A DNA stretch of 17,172 nt, from the NCBI GenBank assembly GCA_026987795.1, contig JALSMF010000209.1:1-17172 (forward strand), written 5' to 3'. A model generated the notes under the pieces. It did no database searches. It saw only the letters and a program-made list of their open reading frames with translations, and was not told the DNA's origin. Source of the DNA: Bacteroidales bacterium. Lineage in GTDB: Bacteria; Bacteroidota; Bacteroidia; Bacteroidales; JAADGE01. The translations under genes and the position numbers were made by a program. The first letter of the stretch is position 1, and every line of letters starts with the position of its first letter. This document shows positions 1-8,024 of this stretch, piece after piece.

Positions 1-1
1 A

Positions 2-361
2 GAGAGCATTGTTATTAACAGAGCCGAACTTATTATTAATTCAGCAGCAGAATCTTCATCGTTCGAGTCTGAATACCCTGCCGTTGAAAGAATGTTTATT
101 GCAAATTATATTTCCGGCGATTCTGCCCTGTTAATACCTGACTATACCGCTTCAAGTTCATATACCGGAGAAAGTTATGTTGACGGAACTTATAAATTTG
201 ACATTGCTGCATATATTCAAAATATTCTTAACGGAACAAGCGAAAGTAACGGGCTTAATCTATATCCCGCATCTGAAGGAAACGATGTCTCAAGAACAGT
301 AATAACCACCGGAAATAATTCAAATCCAACTAAACTTATAGTAACTTATACAAAGCTTTAA
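2..361 (+). CDS. DUF4270 family protein, C-terminal part (5' end outside window)
   Basis: The frame is open from base 2 to the stop at 359-361, so this is the last 119 residues of a longer protein. The internal ATG at 92 is not the true start, because in-frame coding with the same character continues upstream to the edge (INRAELIINSAAE). The visible part has a strand-rich pattern with a KFDIAAYIQNILNG segment and a KLIVTYTKL end. These match my recollection of the C-terminus of DUF4270, a family of predicted exported lipoproteins in Bacteroidota that are often encoded just before glmS. Their function is unknown. The glmS start lies 24 bases downstream without a terminator, so the two are probably co-transcribed. 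A lipoprotein signal would lie outside the window and cannot be checked. Family call from motif memory and context, moderately sure. Confidence 0.7.
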   Translation, partial: ESIVINRAELIINSAAESSSFESEYPAVERMFIANYISGDSALLIPDYTASSSYTGESYVDGTYKFDIAAYIQNILNGTSESNGLNLYPASEGNDVSRTVITTGNNSNPTKLIVTYTKL

Positions 362-385
362 TTTTAATCAATAAAAATAATAAAA

Positions 386-2227
386 ATGTGCGGAATTGTC
401 GGCTACATAGGGGATAAGGATGCTTATCCGATATTAATTAACGGTTTAAAAAGGCTGGAATACAGAGGTTATGATTCCGCCGGTATTGCAATAGTCGGTG
501 AAAAAACCAAAATATATAAGAAAAAAGGCAAAGTAAACGATTTAGACAACCTTGTTAAAGGCAGTGATATTTCCGGAAATATAGGAATCGGTCATACACG
601 ATGGGCAACACACGGAGAGCCTAACGATACAAATGCTCATCCGCACACCTCTGAAAACAAAAAATTTACCGTAATTCATAACGGTATAATAGAAAATTAT
701 TCCCGACTGAAAAACCGATTGGAAGACAGAGGATACTCTTTTAAAAGTAAGACTGACACTGAGGTGCTGGCAAATTTAATTGAATATATCTACCTTAAAG
801 GAAACGGAAATATTGATGCAGAACAGGCTGTGAGGCTGGCACTGTCAAAAGTTATAGGGGCATACGGCATTGTGGTTATAGCTCAAGACGAACCGGACAA
901 ACTGATTGCCGCACGCAAAGGAAGTCCCTTAGTTATAGGAATAGGAGAAGGTGAATATTTTATAGCTTCAGATGCAACACCCATTGTTGAATATACCGAC
1001 AGCGTAATATATCTTAATAATGATAATGTTGCCGTAATCAAAAAAAATGAACTTACGCTTAAAACCATTGATAACGACAAACTTGAGCCAAGTATTCAAA
1101 AACTTACTATGGATATAGGCTCTATCGAAAAAAACGGCTACGATCATTTTATGCTCAAAGAGATTTTTGAACAACCTCGCTCAATAACAGATACTTTCAG
1201 AGGAAGAGTAGCTGCTGACTTATCGGAAATAAGACTCGGAGGCCTTCACAATACAATGCCCCAATTAGAAAATGCAAAACGAATTTTAATAATTGCCTGC
1301 GGAACATCATGGCATGCGGGTTTAGTAGGAGAATATTTAATTGAAACTTTTGCCAGAATTCCGGTAGAAGTAGAATACGGCTCGGAATTCAGATACAGAA
1401 ATCCGATTATTTATAAAGACGATGTTGTTATTGCAATAAGTCAAAGCGGCGAAACTGCCGATACTCTTGCGGCAATAAACATAGCAAAAGAAGCCGGAGC
1501 AACGGTTTTGGGAATCTGCAACGTTGTAGGAGCAAGTATTCCCCGCGAAACAGATGCCGGAGTTTATACTCACGCAGGACCGGAAATAGGCGTTGCATCT
1601 ACAAAAGCATTTACGGCACAAGTTACGGTGCTTACTATGATAGCTTTAATTTTAGGAAGAAACAGAGGTCATATTGATAAAGATGAGTACGAAAAGCTCA
1701 TTAAAAATCTTATTGACATACCGGATAAAATAAAAGAGATTCTTAATCTTGATGAGGAAATTCAAAAAATATCAGCTTTATACAAAGATGCAACAAATTT
1801 TCTTTATCTCGGCAGAGGATATTTGTTCCCCGTGGCTCTTGAAGGGGCATTAAAGCTTAAAGAAATATCATACATTCATGCCGAGGGTTACCCTGCCGCA
1901 GAAATGAAACACGGACCTATAGCACTGATAGACAAAAATATGCCTGTTGTTGTTGTTGCCACAAAAGATAAGTCTTACGAGAAAATAGTAAGTAACATAC
2001 AAGAAGTAAAAGCAAGAAACGGTATTGTAATAGCCGTTGTTACACAGGGAGATACAATAATTAAAAAAATGGCAGACCACGTCTTGGAAGTGCCTGAAAC
2101 AAACGAAGCTCTTGCTCCGCTGCTTACGGTCATCCCTCTGCAACTGCTTTCATACCATATTGCTGTAATGAGAGGTTGCGATGTTGACCAACCCCGAAAC
2201 TTGGCTAAATCTGTTACGGTAGAGTAA
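386..2227 (+). CDS. glmS: Glutamine-fructose-6-phosphate aminotransferase (isomerizing)
   Basis: Cytoplasmic enzyme that converts fructose 6-phosphate and glutamine to glucosamine 6-phosphate and glutamate, the first committed step to UDP-GlcNAc for peptidoglycan and LPS. The protein begins MCGIVGYIG; Cys2 becomes the N-terminal nucleophile of the class II glutamine amidotransferase domain (about residues 2-220, with GHTRWATHG and HNGIIENY). Two SIS sugar-isomerase domains follow (about 290-430 and 460-600), with CGTSWHAG near residue 305 and SQSGETADT. The C-terminus DQPRNLAKSVTVE is the classical GlmS tail. Its 613 residues are normal for the family. The start is fixed by the need for Cys2. 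The leader is A-rich with no Shine-Dalgarno sequence and is far too short for a glmS ribozyme. It follows the DUF4270 gene by 24 bases, and its stop is only 9 bases from the stop of the convergent PPK2 gene. Confidence 0.98.
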   Translation: MCGIVGYIGDKDAYPILINGLKRLEYRGYDSAGIAIVGEKTKIYKKKGKVNDLDNLVKGSDISGNIGIGHTRWATHGEPNDTNAHPHTSENKKFTVIHNGIIENYSRLKNRLEDRGYSFKSKTDTEVLANLIEYIYLKGNGNIDAEQAVRLALSKVIGAYGIVVIAQDEPDKLIAARKGSPLVIGIGEGEYFIASDATPIVEYTDSVIYLNNDNVAVIKKNELTLKTIDNDKLEPSIQKLTMDIGSIEKNGYDHFMLKEIFEQPRSITDTFRGRVAADLSEIRLGGLHNTMPQLENAKRILIIACGTSWHAGLVGEYLIETFARIPVEVEYGSEFRYRNPIIYKDDVVIAISQSGETADTLAAINIAKEAGATVLGICNVVGASIPRETDAGVYTHAGPEIGVASTKAFTAQVTVLTMIALILGRNRGHIDKDEYEKLIKNLIDIPDKIKEILNLDEEIQKISALYKDATNFLYLGRGYLFPVALEGALKLKEISYIHAEGYPAAEMKHGPIALIDKNMPVVVVATKDKSYEKIVSNIQEVKARNGIVIAVVTQGDTIIKKMADHVLEVPETNEALAPLLTVIPLQLLSYHIAVMRGCDVDQPRNLAKSVTVE

Positions 2228-2236
2228 TATTATTTT

Positions 2237-3109
2237 TTATTCGTTCATAAGCTGTTTTCTTGCTTTTTCGAGTAATTCTGGCTTTTCGGCAGGCGGAAAT
2301 TTTAAATCCAAAGATTTCATTTTTTCATAAATAATCTTTCCTATCGCAATTCTTGAAAACCACTTGTTGTCTGCCGGTATTATATGCCACGGGGCATACT
2401 CCGTAGTTGTTCCGTTAATCATATCTTCAAATGCTTTACGATACAGTTTCCAATATTTTCGTTCTTTTAAGTCGGTCGAACTGAATTTCCAGTTTTTTTC
2501 AGGAGTATCAATTCGGGCAAGAAAACGTTTTTTTTGCTCGTCTTTAGACAGGTTCAGAAAAAATTTCAATATATGTGTTCCGTTTTCATAAATATGCTTT
2601 TCAAAATTGTTAATTTGTTCGTATCTGTTTTTCCAAAAGTTTTCATCAATCTTATCAAGAGAATCAATTCCCGGAATACGCTCACCGAGAATATATTCGG
2701 GGTGAACTTTGGTTACAATAACATTTTCGTAATGAGAACGGTTAAATATTTCAATCATCCCTCTTTCCGGAAGTGCAAGATAGTGTCTCCAAATATAATC
2801 ATGTTCTAATTCTAATTTTGAAGGAGATTTAAAACTGTGAACACGGCATCCCTGAGGGTTAAGCCCGCCGAGAACGTGCCTGATAGCACCGTCTTTTCCG
2901 GCTGCGTCAGATGCCTGCAGTATGATTAATAATGAATATCTGTTATCGGCATAAAACATTTCCTGCATAGACTTAAGCTCTTTGGTATTTTTTTTCAGTT
3001 CTTTTTTTGCCGTGTTTTTAGTATACGTTCCTGCATATTTTGTATCATAATCCTCAATGCTTATATTTTCACCCTGTTTAATCCTGATTTTGTTAATGTC
3101 AAAATTCAT
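2237..3109 (-). CDS. PPK2-family polyphosphate:nucleotide phosphotransferase
   Basis: Soluble kinase that transfers phosphate between polyphosphate and nucleotides. The 290 residues match the single-domain PPK2 family. Visible are a Walker A region (ASDAAGKDG, residues 66-74), the GGLNPQGCRVHSF segment just after it, and the Walker B/lid region IFNRSHYENV (about 121-130). The FNRSHYE form and the length suggest the subgroup often called class III (TIGR03709-like), members of which can phosphorylate AMP and ADP from polyphosphate. That substrate preference is inferred from the family. ATG at 3109 is the first plausible start and has a -7-like box about 50 bases upstream. It converges on glmS with a 9-base gap and stands apart from the hydrolase gene behind it (118 bases). 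No ppk1 or exopolyphosphatase gene is in view. Confidence 0.93.
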   Translation of the reverse strand: MNFDINKIRIKQGENISIEDYDTKYAGTYTKNTAKKELKKNTKELKSMQEMFYADNRYSLLIILQASDAAGKDGAIRHVLGGLNPQGCRVHSFKSPSKLELEHDYIWRHYLALPERGMIEIFNRSHYENVIVTKVHPEYILGERIPGIDSLDKIDENFWKNRYEQINNFEKHIYENGTHILKFFLNLSKDEQKKRFLARIDTPEKNWKFSSTDLKERKYWKLYRKAFEDMINGTTTEYAPWHIIPADNKWFSRIAIGKIIYEKMKSLDLKFPPAEKPELLEKARKQLMNE

Positions 3110-3159
3110 AGTAATTCTATTTTAGTTATTTAAAGTCTTATTTGTCGCCTTACTTTATG

Positions 3160-3167
3160 CAAACTTA
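3160..3167 (-). promoter_or_regulatory. Candidate -7 box for the PPK2 gene
   Basis: Read on the minus strand this is TAAGTTTG, an exact match to the Bacteroidota -7 consensus TAnnTTTG. It lies about 50 bases upstream of the PPK2 start codon, implying a leader of some 40 bases. No good -33 TTG lies at the usual spacing; a CAAA on the plus strand at 3195-3198 is 27 bases away. In AT-rich DNA a single box can occur by chance. Confidence 0.4.
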
Positions 3168-3227
3168 CACAAATTTTTATAAAAAATATACAGACAAAAT
3201 CCTTATTTTAGGTTTAATAAACTAAAT

Positions 3228-3881
3228 TTATTCTGTTTTTAGTTGGTCATTTATAATAATATCAAACCGGGCGGTATCATAAAAATTTTCAAACTGATTA
3301 AAGTCTGTTTCATTTTCATCGTTTAAAAAAATATCTTTACCGAAAGCATCTTTAAAAACATGCCAAATAATTTCCGAGCAAAACATTGTTGCGGTATCGT
3401 CAGGATTAAAGCCGTAATCAAACGGAATGTCTTTTGAAAGATAGTACTCGGCAAAATCAGTGATTTTGTTATATTCTGAAGTATCGCATTTATTATAACG
3501 TACTATTATTATTGAATTTTTATGTCCTGCATCGGTAAATGAGTCAAAGTCCTGAATTTGAATGCCTTCTTTTGACAAAAAAGAGCTTGATTCTGAATGA
3601 ATTACATATAAATTACCGGATTTTTTAACTATAATACCGCAATGCGAAACAGGAAATTCCTCGTTAAATGTTTTAACGATATAATCAGACACTAAACCGT
3701 GACCGTATCGTAAAACAATGTCTCCGTTGTGTATTAAATATTTTACGGAGTCCGGTAATATATATGTAATACCCTTTTCTTTTTTTTCTTCTGCTCTGTT
3801 ATAAATTTCTCGAAAAAGCCAAGCAAGAAAAAATAAAAGAATTACTGCAAACATAAAGTATTTAACAATCTTTTTACCCAT
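3228..3881 (-). CDS. Membrane-anchored YiiX/C92-type cysteine hydrolase
   Basis: This 217-residue protein has a positively charged start (MGKKIVKYF) and one hydrophobic segment at about residues 8-22 (FMFAVILLFFLAWLF). It has no clear signal-peptidase site, so it is probably a signal-anchored protein with its enzyme domain outside the cytoplasm. The body resembles the permuted NlpC/P60-like family PF05708 (YiiX/YebB, MEROPS C92): HNGDIVLRYG at 51-60, a catalytic His80 in VSHCGIIV, Glu97 in VIHSESS, and a catalytic Cys168 in MFCSEIIWHVF. The order His...Cys is that of circularly permuted papain-like folds. Members are thought to cleave amide or ester bonds in peptidoglycan or lipids, but the substrate is mostly unknown and no neighbour reveals it here. 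All three expected catalytic residues are present, so it is probably active. It starts just after the terminator of the DUF4878-like gene. Confidence 0.8.
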   Translation of the reverse strand: MGKKIVKYFMFAVILLFFLAWLFREIYNRAEEKKEKGITYILPDSVKYLIHNGDIVLRYGHGLVSDYIVKTFNEEFPVSHCGIIVKKSGNLYVIHSESSSFLSKEGIQIQDFDSFTDAGHKNSIIIVRYNKCDTSEYNKITDFAEYYLSKDIPFDYGFNPDDTATMFCSEIIWHVFKDAFGKDIFLNDENETDFNQFENFYDTARFDIIINDQLKTE

Positions 3882-3885
3882 TTAC

Positions 3886-3914
3886 AAAAAAATACAGCCG
3901 GAAAATTCCGGCTG
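3886..3914 (-). terminator. Intrinsic terminator after the DUF4878-like lipoprotein gene
   Basis: Positions 3895-3914 form a near-perfect inverted repeat (CAGCCGGA, a 4-base loop, TCCGGCTG). Read on the minus strand it is followed directly by TATTTTTTT (3886-3894). A GC-rich stem followed by a T tract is the classic intrinsic terminator, placed 26 bases beyond the lipoprotein stop. It ends only a few bases before the start codon of the hydrolase gene. Confidence 0.85.
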
Positions 3915-3922
3915 CAAATTTA
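3915..3922 (-). promoter_or_regulatory. Possible -7 box for the C92 hydrolase gene, next to the terminator stem
   Basis: On the minus strand this reads TAAATTTG, matching TAnnTTTG. It abuts the upstream side of the terminator hairpin, so a transcript starting here would begin inside the stem and escape the terminator. No -33 TTG is visible at the usual distance, so this could be chance. Confidence 0.25.
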
Positions 3923-3940
3923 CTTTAAAAAAATTATGAC

Positions 3941-4321
3941 TTACATATCTTTTTTCATATCCACTTTCCATTTTCCGTCAACTTTTTTCAAATCAATTTT
4001 TTGATCTTTTTGGTCAGGAGATGAGTAATGACACACGGCATTATCTCCGTCAATTTCAGTTTCTCCCCATTCAATCGCATCCATATCTGCAGAGTCATCT
4101 TCCTGCAAACTGTCCGGAGCCATTGCCGCCATACTTTCAATCATTCCTATCATCATTGCAGTGTTATCCGTTCCGAGTTCTTTTGCTTTATCATAATCTT
4201 TATCTGCCAAAGCTTGTAAGAAATCTTTTGCAACATCTTGAGGGTTGTCGCTGCTTCCGCCGCAAGCAGCAAAAAATAAGGTAAACATTAAAACAATACC
4301 GATACCTGTTAATTTTTTCAT
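3941..4321 (-). CDS. Small DUF4878-like lipoprotein
   Basis: 126 residues. The N-terminus MKKLTGIGIVLMFTLFFAACGG is a lipoprotein signal peptide with a lipobox FAAC; cleavage would leave Cys20 as the lipidated residue. The mature part begins with a short flexible stretch (GGSSDNP). A compact alpha+beta domain follows, with DVAKDFLQALADKDYDKAKEL, a central Met-rich helix (AMMIGMIESMAAM) and a C-terminal hairpin ending KKVDGKWKVDMKKDM. This pattern (a helix that counts residues 'per use', then strand repeats and a GKWKVD end) fits the DUF4878/NTF2-like lipoproteins common in Bacteroidota. No catalytic role is known and none is visible. It sits alone, 131 bases from the prenyl synthase gene, and ends in its own terminator, so it is probably a single-gene unit. 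No TAnnTTTG box was found ahead of it. Confidence 0.8.
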   Translation of the reverse strand: MKKLTGIGIVLMFTLFFAACGGSSDNPQDVAKDFLQALADKDYDKAKELGTDNTAMMIGMIESMAAMAPDSLQEDDSADMDAIEWGETEIDGDNAVCHYSSPDQKDQKIDLKKVDGKWKVDMKKDM

Positions 4322-4452
4322 AATAAAAAATTTTTAAATGTTTGTAAATAATTGACCGGTAAAGATAATACATTAAATTAACAAATCATAATAAATGTTA
4401 AATTTCAATTTCCTGACAGTGAAAAATGTGCAAGATTTTACTGTTATTATTT

Positions 4453-5427
4453 TCACTTTTCTCTTTCTTCTAATTTTGAAACAAATTCATAAAGTTCACT
4501 TTTTCTCGCCTCATCAACAGAAACAGCCTTAAGTGATTGTAATGCTTTGATATGAAACTCCTTAATTTTGTTCAGGGTAAGTTCTTTTATTTGCAACTTA
4601 TCATAAATTTGTGTTACGATTTTAATCTTATCTTCATTTCTTATTTCATTTGATTTAACGGTATCTTTTAATATCATATAAGTCTTATTATCAGAAATTT
4701 GCAAAGCATTTATCAGCAAAAAGGTTTTTTTTCCCGTAATAATATCATTCCCTGTTTTTTTCCCGAACAATGCAGTATTACCGTATACATCAAGCAAGTC
4801 ATCTTTCAGCTGAAATGCCAAACCTGTATTCAACCCGAATTCATACAACAAATCCGCATCATATTCAGAAGCTCCGCCGCATACAGCTCCGGCTTTAAGC
4901 GATGCGGCAATCAACACCGAAGTTTTTAATTTTATCATATTTAAATATTCTGCTTCGGAAACATCATCTTTATTTTCAAAGTCCATATCATATTGTTGCC
5001 CTTCACATACCTGCAATGCTGTTTTATTAAACAAGGGCAAAATGACTTTCAAAAGTTCCGGAGACAAATCTGACAACAGTTCATAAGATTTAATCATCAT
5101 TGCATCGCCCGAAAGAATTGCCGTATTACTGTTCCATTTTATGTGCACGGTTTCTTTATTTCTCCTTATCGGAGAATTGTCCATAATATCATCGTGTAAA
5201 AGAGTAAAATTATGAAAAATCTCAAATGCCGAAGCAATCGGATATGCCGGCGTAACATCATCTGAAAAAATATTACACCCGGCAAGACAAAGAGCCGGTC
5301 TTATTCGTTTTCCGCCGGTTTTCATTGTATACGAAATAGGCTCGTACAGTCCCAAAGGTTCTTTATCAAAATCTATATTTGAAATGTTTCTTGATACAAT
5401 GTTTTGTAACTCCCTTATTGTCAGCAT
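4453..5427 (-). CDS. Trans-polyprenyl diphosphate synthase, probably short to medium chain
   Basis: Elongates allylic diphosphates with isopentenyl diphosphate. The 324 residues carry GGKRIRP (38-44, IPP binding), the first aspartate-rich motif DDIMD (79-83), GDAMM (108-112) and the second motif DDLLD (209-213), all in the usual order. The first motif lacks the two-residue insertion of typical bacterial farnesyl diphosphate synthases. A Phe (F74) stands five residues before it; a bulky aromatic there limits chain growth in characterised relatives. I therefore infer a C15-C20 product, with low certainty; a longer quinone side-chain synthase is the alternative. Diphosphates of this kind feed quinones, carotenoids and, through UppS, the undecaprenyl carrier. 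The gene is divergent from murF-alr (79 bases between starts). Confidence 0.9.
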   Translation of the reverse strand: MLTIRELQNIVSRNISNIDFDKEPLGLYEPISYTMKTGGKRIRPALCLAGCNIFSDDVTPAYPIASAFEIFHNFTLLHDDIMDNSPIRRNKETVHIKWNSNTAILSGDAMMIKSYELLSDLSPELLKVILPLFNKTALQVCEGQQYDMDFENKDDVSEAEYLNMIKLKTSVLIAASLKAGAVCGGASEYDADLLYEFGLNTGLAFQLKDDLLDVYGNTALFGKKTGNDIITGKKTFLLINALQISDNKTYMILKDTVKSNEIRNEDKIKIVTQIYDKLQIKELTLNKIKEFHIKALQSLKAVSVDEARKSELYEFVSKLEEREK

Positions 5428-5464
5428 TTTATGTATTTATATTTTTCTTGACGAAATTTATGTT

Positions 5465-5472
5465 TAGTTTTG
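5465..5472 (+). promoter_or_regulatory. Candidate -7 box for murF-alr
   Basis: TAGTTTTG matches TAnnTTTG exactly and lies 34 bases before the murF-alr ATG, giving a leader of roughly 25-30 bases. A TTG at 5448-5450 could serve as the -33 element, but its spacing (14 bases) is shorter than usual. Confidence 0.45.
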
Positions 5473-5491
5473 TTATTTTAATATTATACTG

Positions 5492-5499
5492 CAAAAGTA
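5492..5499 (-). promoter_or_regulatory. Candidate -7 box for the prenyl synthase gene
   Basis: On the minus strand this reads TACTTTTG, an exact TAnnTTTG match, some 65 bases upstream of the prenyl synthase start. The -33 position would fall inside the first codons of murF-alr and shows no clear TTTG. The box lies downstream of the opposing murF-alr -7 box, so the two transcripts would overlap at their 5' ends. Confidence 0.4.
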
Positions 5500-5506
5500 A
5501 CAAATA

Positions 5507-7966
5507 ATGACGGAAATTTCACTTTCTGAACTGTGCAAAATCATGAATGCCGAACTGAGAGGAAACGAAAACACTCTTGTCGGCGAAATTATTACTGACA
5601 GCCGAAGTCTTGCAGCTTCTGACGAACAGTTATTTTTTGCTTTGAAAGGAAATAATCATAACGGGCATAATTTTATAAATGAACTGTATGAAAAAGGTGT
5701 TATAAATTTTGTGGTTTCGGAGTACAGCAAAAAGTTCTCCGAACTTCAAAATGCAAATTTTCTGATTGTTAATGACACTTTAGACGCGTTACAAGATTTG
5801 GGCAAATATTTTCGGGTCGAATTTAAAAATAATTTAACGGCAATTACCGGAAGCAACGGAAAAACAATAGTAAAGGAATGGCTTTTTCAACTTCTCAGAA
5901 ATGATTATAAAATAGTTAAAAGTCCAAAAAGTTACAATTCTCAGACAGGTGTTCCGCTGTCTCTGAGTTTACTTGAAAATACATATAATCTTGCTTTTAT
6001 CGAAGTCGGTATTTCTCGTAGAGGAGAAATGAAAAAACAAGAAAAAATTGTTATGCCCGATACCGTAATATTTGTTTCGTTAGGAGAAGCACATCAAGAG
6101 AATTTTAAAGACAAAGCCGAAAAAGCAAAAGAAAAACTTATACTTGCTAAAGATGCAGAATTTCTCATTTACTCTCCTGATTATCAGGAATTAGATGATA
6201 TCCTAAAAAAACATCCCCCAAAAAAAGCATTTACTTGGTCCGAAGCAGACGAAAATGCCGATTTATTCATTTCAAAAATAAAGAAGCAAGCCGGTAAAAC
6301 AGAAATAACCGCATATTTTCAAGGGCAGGAAATAACTTACAAAATACCGTTTATTGACGAAGCTTCAATAAAAAATTCTTTTGCCTGCCTTTCTTTTCTG
6401 CTTTCAAAAAATATGTTCAACGAGAAAGTTAAAAAGCGATTCGAAACACTGGAAGCCGTTGAGATGCGTATTGAGCAAAAACAGGGAATTAACAACTGTC
6501 TGCTCATAAACGACAGTTACAATTCCGATATTATCTCTTTAAGAATAGCACTGGATACTCTTGAATATCAATCTGTTCACAAAAATAAAACTCTGATTCT
6601 GTCCGACATTTACCAAAGCGGTACAGAAAATAAAGTTTTGTACGGCAAAGCCGCCGGATATGCAAAATCTGCAAAAATTACCAAGTTCATAGGAATTGGA
6701 AAAAATATATCCGAATGTAAAGCGTTTTTTTCCGGTATTGAAAAGACATTTTTCTTTAAAACAACGGAAGATTTCTTAAGTTCAGAGTTGATATACAAGT
6801 TTCGTAATGAAAATATTCTTATAAAAGGCTCAAGAGGTTTCAGGTTTGAACGTATTTCCGATATTTTACAGTTAAAAAAACATCGCACGGTACTGGAAGT
6901 AAATACCGAAGCAATTATTCATAATCTCAACTATTACAAGTCTTTATTAAAAAAGGGCACTAAAATTACTGTAATGGTAAAAGCCTTTTCATACGGAAGC
7001 GGAACTTATGAAATTGCTAAACTTATGCAACATCATAAGGTTGATTTTTTGGGTGTTGCCTTAACAGACGAGGGAGTAAAATTGAGAAATGCAGGAATTA
7101 CTGCCGATATTATCGTTATGAACCCGGACAAAAGCGGACTTTCTGATATTATAGAATATAAGTTGGAACCTGAAATTTACGGTTTCGGTATTTTAAATGC
7201 TTACGCCGAAAAAGTTGAAGCATATTCCGGAAAAAAAATGCCTGTACACATAAAACTTGATACAGGAATGAAGCGTCTCGGTTTTTGCGATTATGAGATT
7301 AACGACTTAATAAAATTATTAAAAACGTATCCGCAAATTTACGTAAAAACAGTCTATTCGCATCTTGCAACTTCTGACGAGCCTCAGAACGACAATTTTA
7401 CATTAAATCAAATATCAAAATTCAAAAAGCTAAGCAAAAAAATAATAAACGAACTCGGTTATCACATTGACAGACATATTTTAAACTCTGCGGGAATAGA
7501 ACGTTTTCCGGAATATCAGTTCGAAGTCGTACGGCTCGGTATCGGTCTTTACGGTTTCGGTTTTTACAAAGACAAACTTATGAACGTAAGCACCTTAAAA
7601 ACAAAAATACTGCAGATAAAAAAAGTCAAAAAAAATGAAACAGTAGGTTACGGAAGGAAATGGTCGGCAAAAAGAGACAGTTTAATTGCTGTTCTGCCCA
7701 TAGGTTATGCAGACGGATTTAACCGAGCATTAAGCAACGGTATAGGTGAGGTTTTGATAAACGGAAAGCTGTGTCCCGTAATCGGAAATATTTGTATGGA
7801 TATGTGTATGGTTGATATTACGGACGTGAAAACAAGCGAAGGAGATGAAGCCGTAATTTTCGGTGATGATTACCCTGCCGATAAATTATCTGAAAAACTT
7901 AACACTATTCCGTATGAGATTTTAACCGGAGTTTCCGAAAGAGTAAAAAGAGTTTATATCGGATAA
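5507..7966 (+). CDS. murF-alr: Bifunctional UDP-MurNAc-tripeptide:D-Ala-D-Ala ligase / alanine racemase
   Basis: Cytoplasmic fusion of two peptidoglycan-precursor enzymes. The N-terminal part (about 1-455) is MurF, which adds D-Ala-D-Ala to UDP-MurNAc-tripeptide using ATP. It shows ITDSRSL near residue 30, the ATP-binding loop GSNGKT (115-120), EVGISRRGEM and the Mur-ligase motif NDSYNSD. The C-terminal part (about 459-819) is a fold-type III PLP alanine racemase making D-Ala: the PLP lysine is K492 in VMVKAFSYGSG, followed by KLDTGMKRLG, YSHLATSDE, VRLGIGLYGFG, the catalytic Tyr715 in VGYGRKW, GYADGFNRAL and NICMDMCMVDI. Both sets of key residues are intact, so both halves should be active. 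The fusion and the AFSYGSG form in place of ANAYGHG are usual for Bacteroidota, not an anomaly. ATG at 5507 follows an A-rich leader with a -7 box. Confidence 0.97.
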   Translation: MTEISLSELCKIMNAELRGNENTLVGEIITDSRSLAASDEQLFFALKGNNHNGHNFINELYEKGVINFVVSEYSKKFSELQNANFLIVNDTLDALQDLGKYFRVEFKNNLTAITGSNGKTIVKEWLFQLLRNDYKIVKSPKSYNSQTGVPLSLSLLENTYNLAFIEVGISRRGEMKKQEKIVMPDTVIFVSLGEAHQENFKDKAEKAKEKLILAKDAEFLIYSPDYQELDDILKKHPPKKAFTWSEADENADLFISKIKKQAGKTEITAYFQGQEITYKIPFIDEASIKNSFACLSFLLSKNMFNEKVKKRFETLEAVEMRIEQKQGINNCLLINDSYNSDIISLRIALDTLEYQSVHKNKTLILSDIYQSGTENKVLYGKAAGYAKSAKITKFIGIGKNISECKAFFSGIEKTFFFKTTEDFLSSELIYKFRNENILIKGSRGFRFERISDILQLKKHRTVLEVNTEAIIHNLNYYKSLLKKGTKITVMVKAFSYGSGTYEIAKLMQHHKVDFLGVALTDEGVKLRNAGITADIIVMNPDKSGLSDIIEYKLEPEIYGFGILNAYAEKVEAYSGKKMPVHIKLDTGMKRLGFCDYEINDLIKLLKTYPQIYVKTVYSHLATSDEPQNDNFTLNQISKFKKLSKKIINELGYHIDRHILNSAGIERFPEYQFEVVRLGIGLYGFGFYKDKLMNVSTLKTKILQIKKVKKNETVGYGRKWSAKRDSLIAVLPIGYADGFNRALSNGIGEVLINGKLCPVIGNICMDMCMVDITDVKTSEGDEAVIFGDDYPADKLSEKLNTIPYEILTGVSERVKRVYIG

Positions 7967-7970
7967 TTAA

Positions 7971-8001
7971 AAAAGCAAAGCACCTTAAATTTAAAGGTGC
8001 T
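7971..8001 (-). terminator. Hairpin terminator between murF-alr and the aconitase-family gene
   Basis: AGCACCTT (7979-7986) pairs with AAGGTGCT (7994-8001) around a 7-base AT loop. On the minus strand the stem is followed by TTTGCTTTTTT, so it works best as an intrinsic terminator for the aconitase-family gene, whose stop is 24 bases before it. It lies 13 bases beyond the murF-alr stop and may also help end that transcript, though the plus side lacks a T tract. Confidence 0.75.
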
Positions 8002-8024
8002 CGCCGTATAAAATAAAATGTATT

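Noticed and set aside
362..385. Possible glmS ribozyme or riboswitch upstream of glmS
   Set aside because: The gap is only 24 AT-rich bases, far too short, and such ribozymes belong mainly to Gram-positive bacteria.
883..2143. Open frames antisense to glmS (also within the PPK2, aconitase-family and right-hand genes)
   Set aside because: They lie opposite strong coding frames, show Cys/Phe/Tyr-rich translations without domains and have no promoter or leader of their own.
4417..4443. Weak hairpin (CAGTGAAAA ... TTTTACTG) after the prenyl synthase gene
   Set aside because: Low GC, a bulge in the stem and no T tract on the minus strand; not a convincing terminator.
6971..7003. Unusual alanine racemase PLP motif (VKAFSYGSG, not VKANAYGHG)
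   Set aside because: The PLP lysine is present and this variant is, to my knowledge, normal in the MurF-Alr fusions of Bacteroidota.
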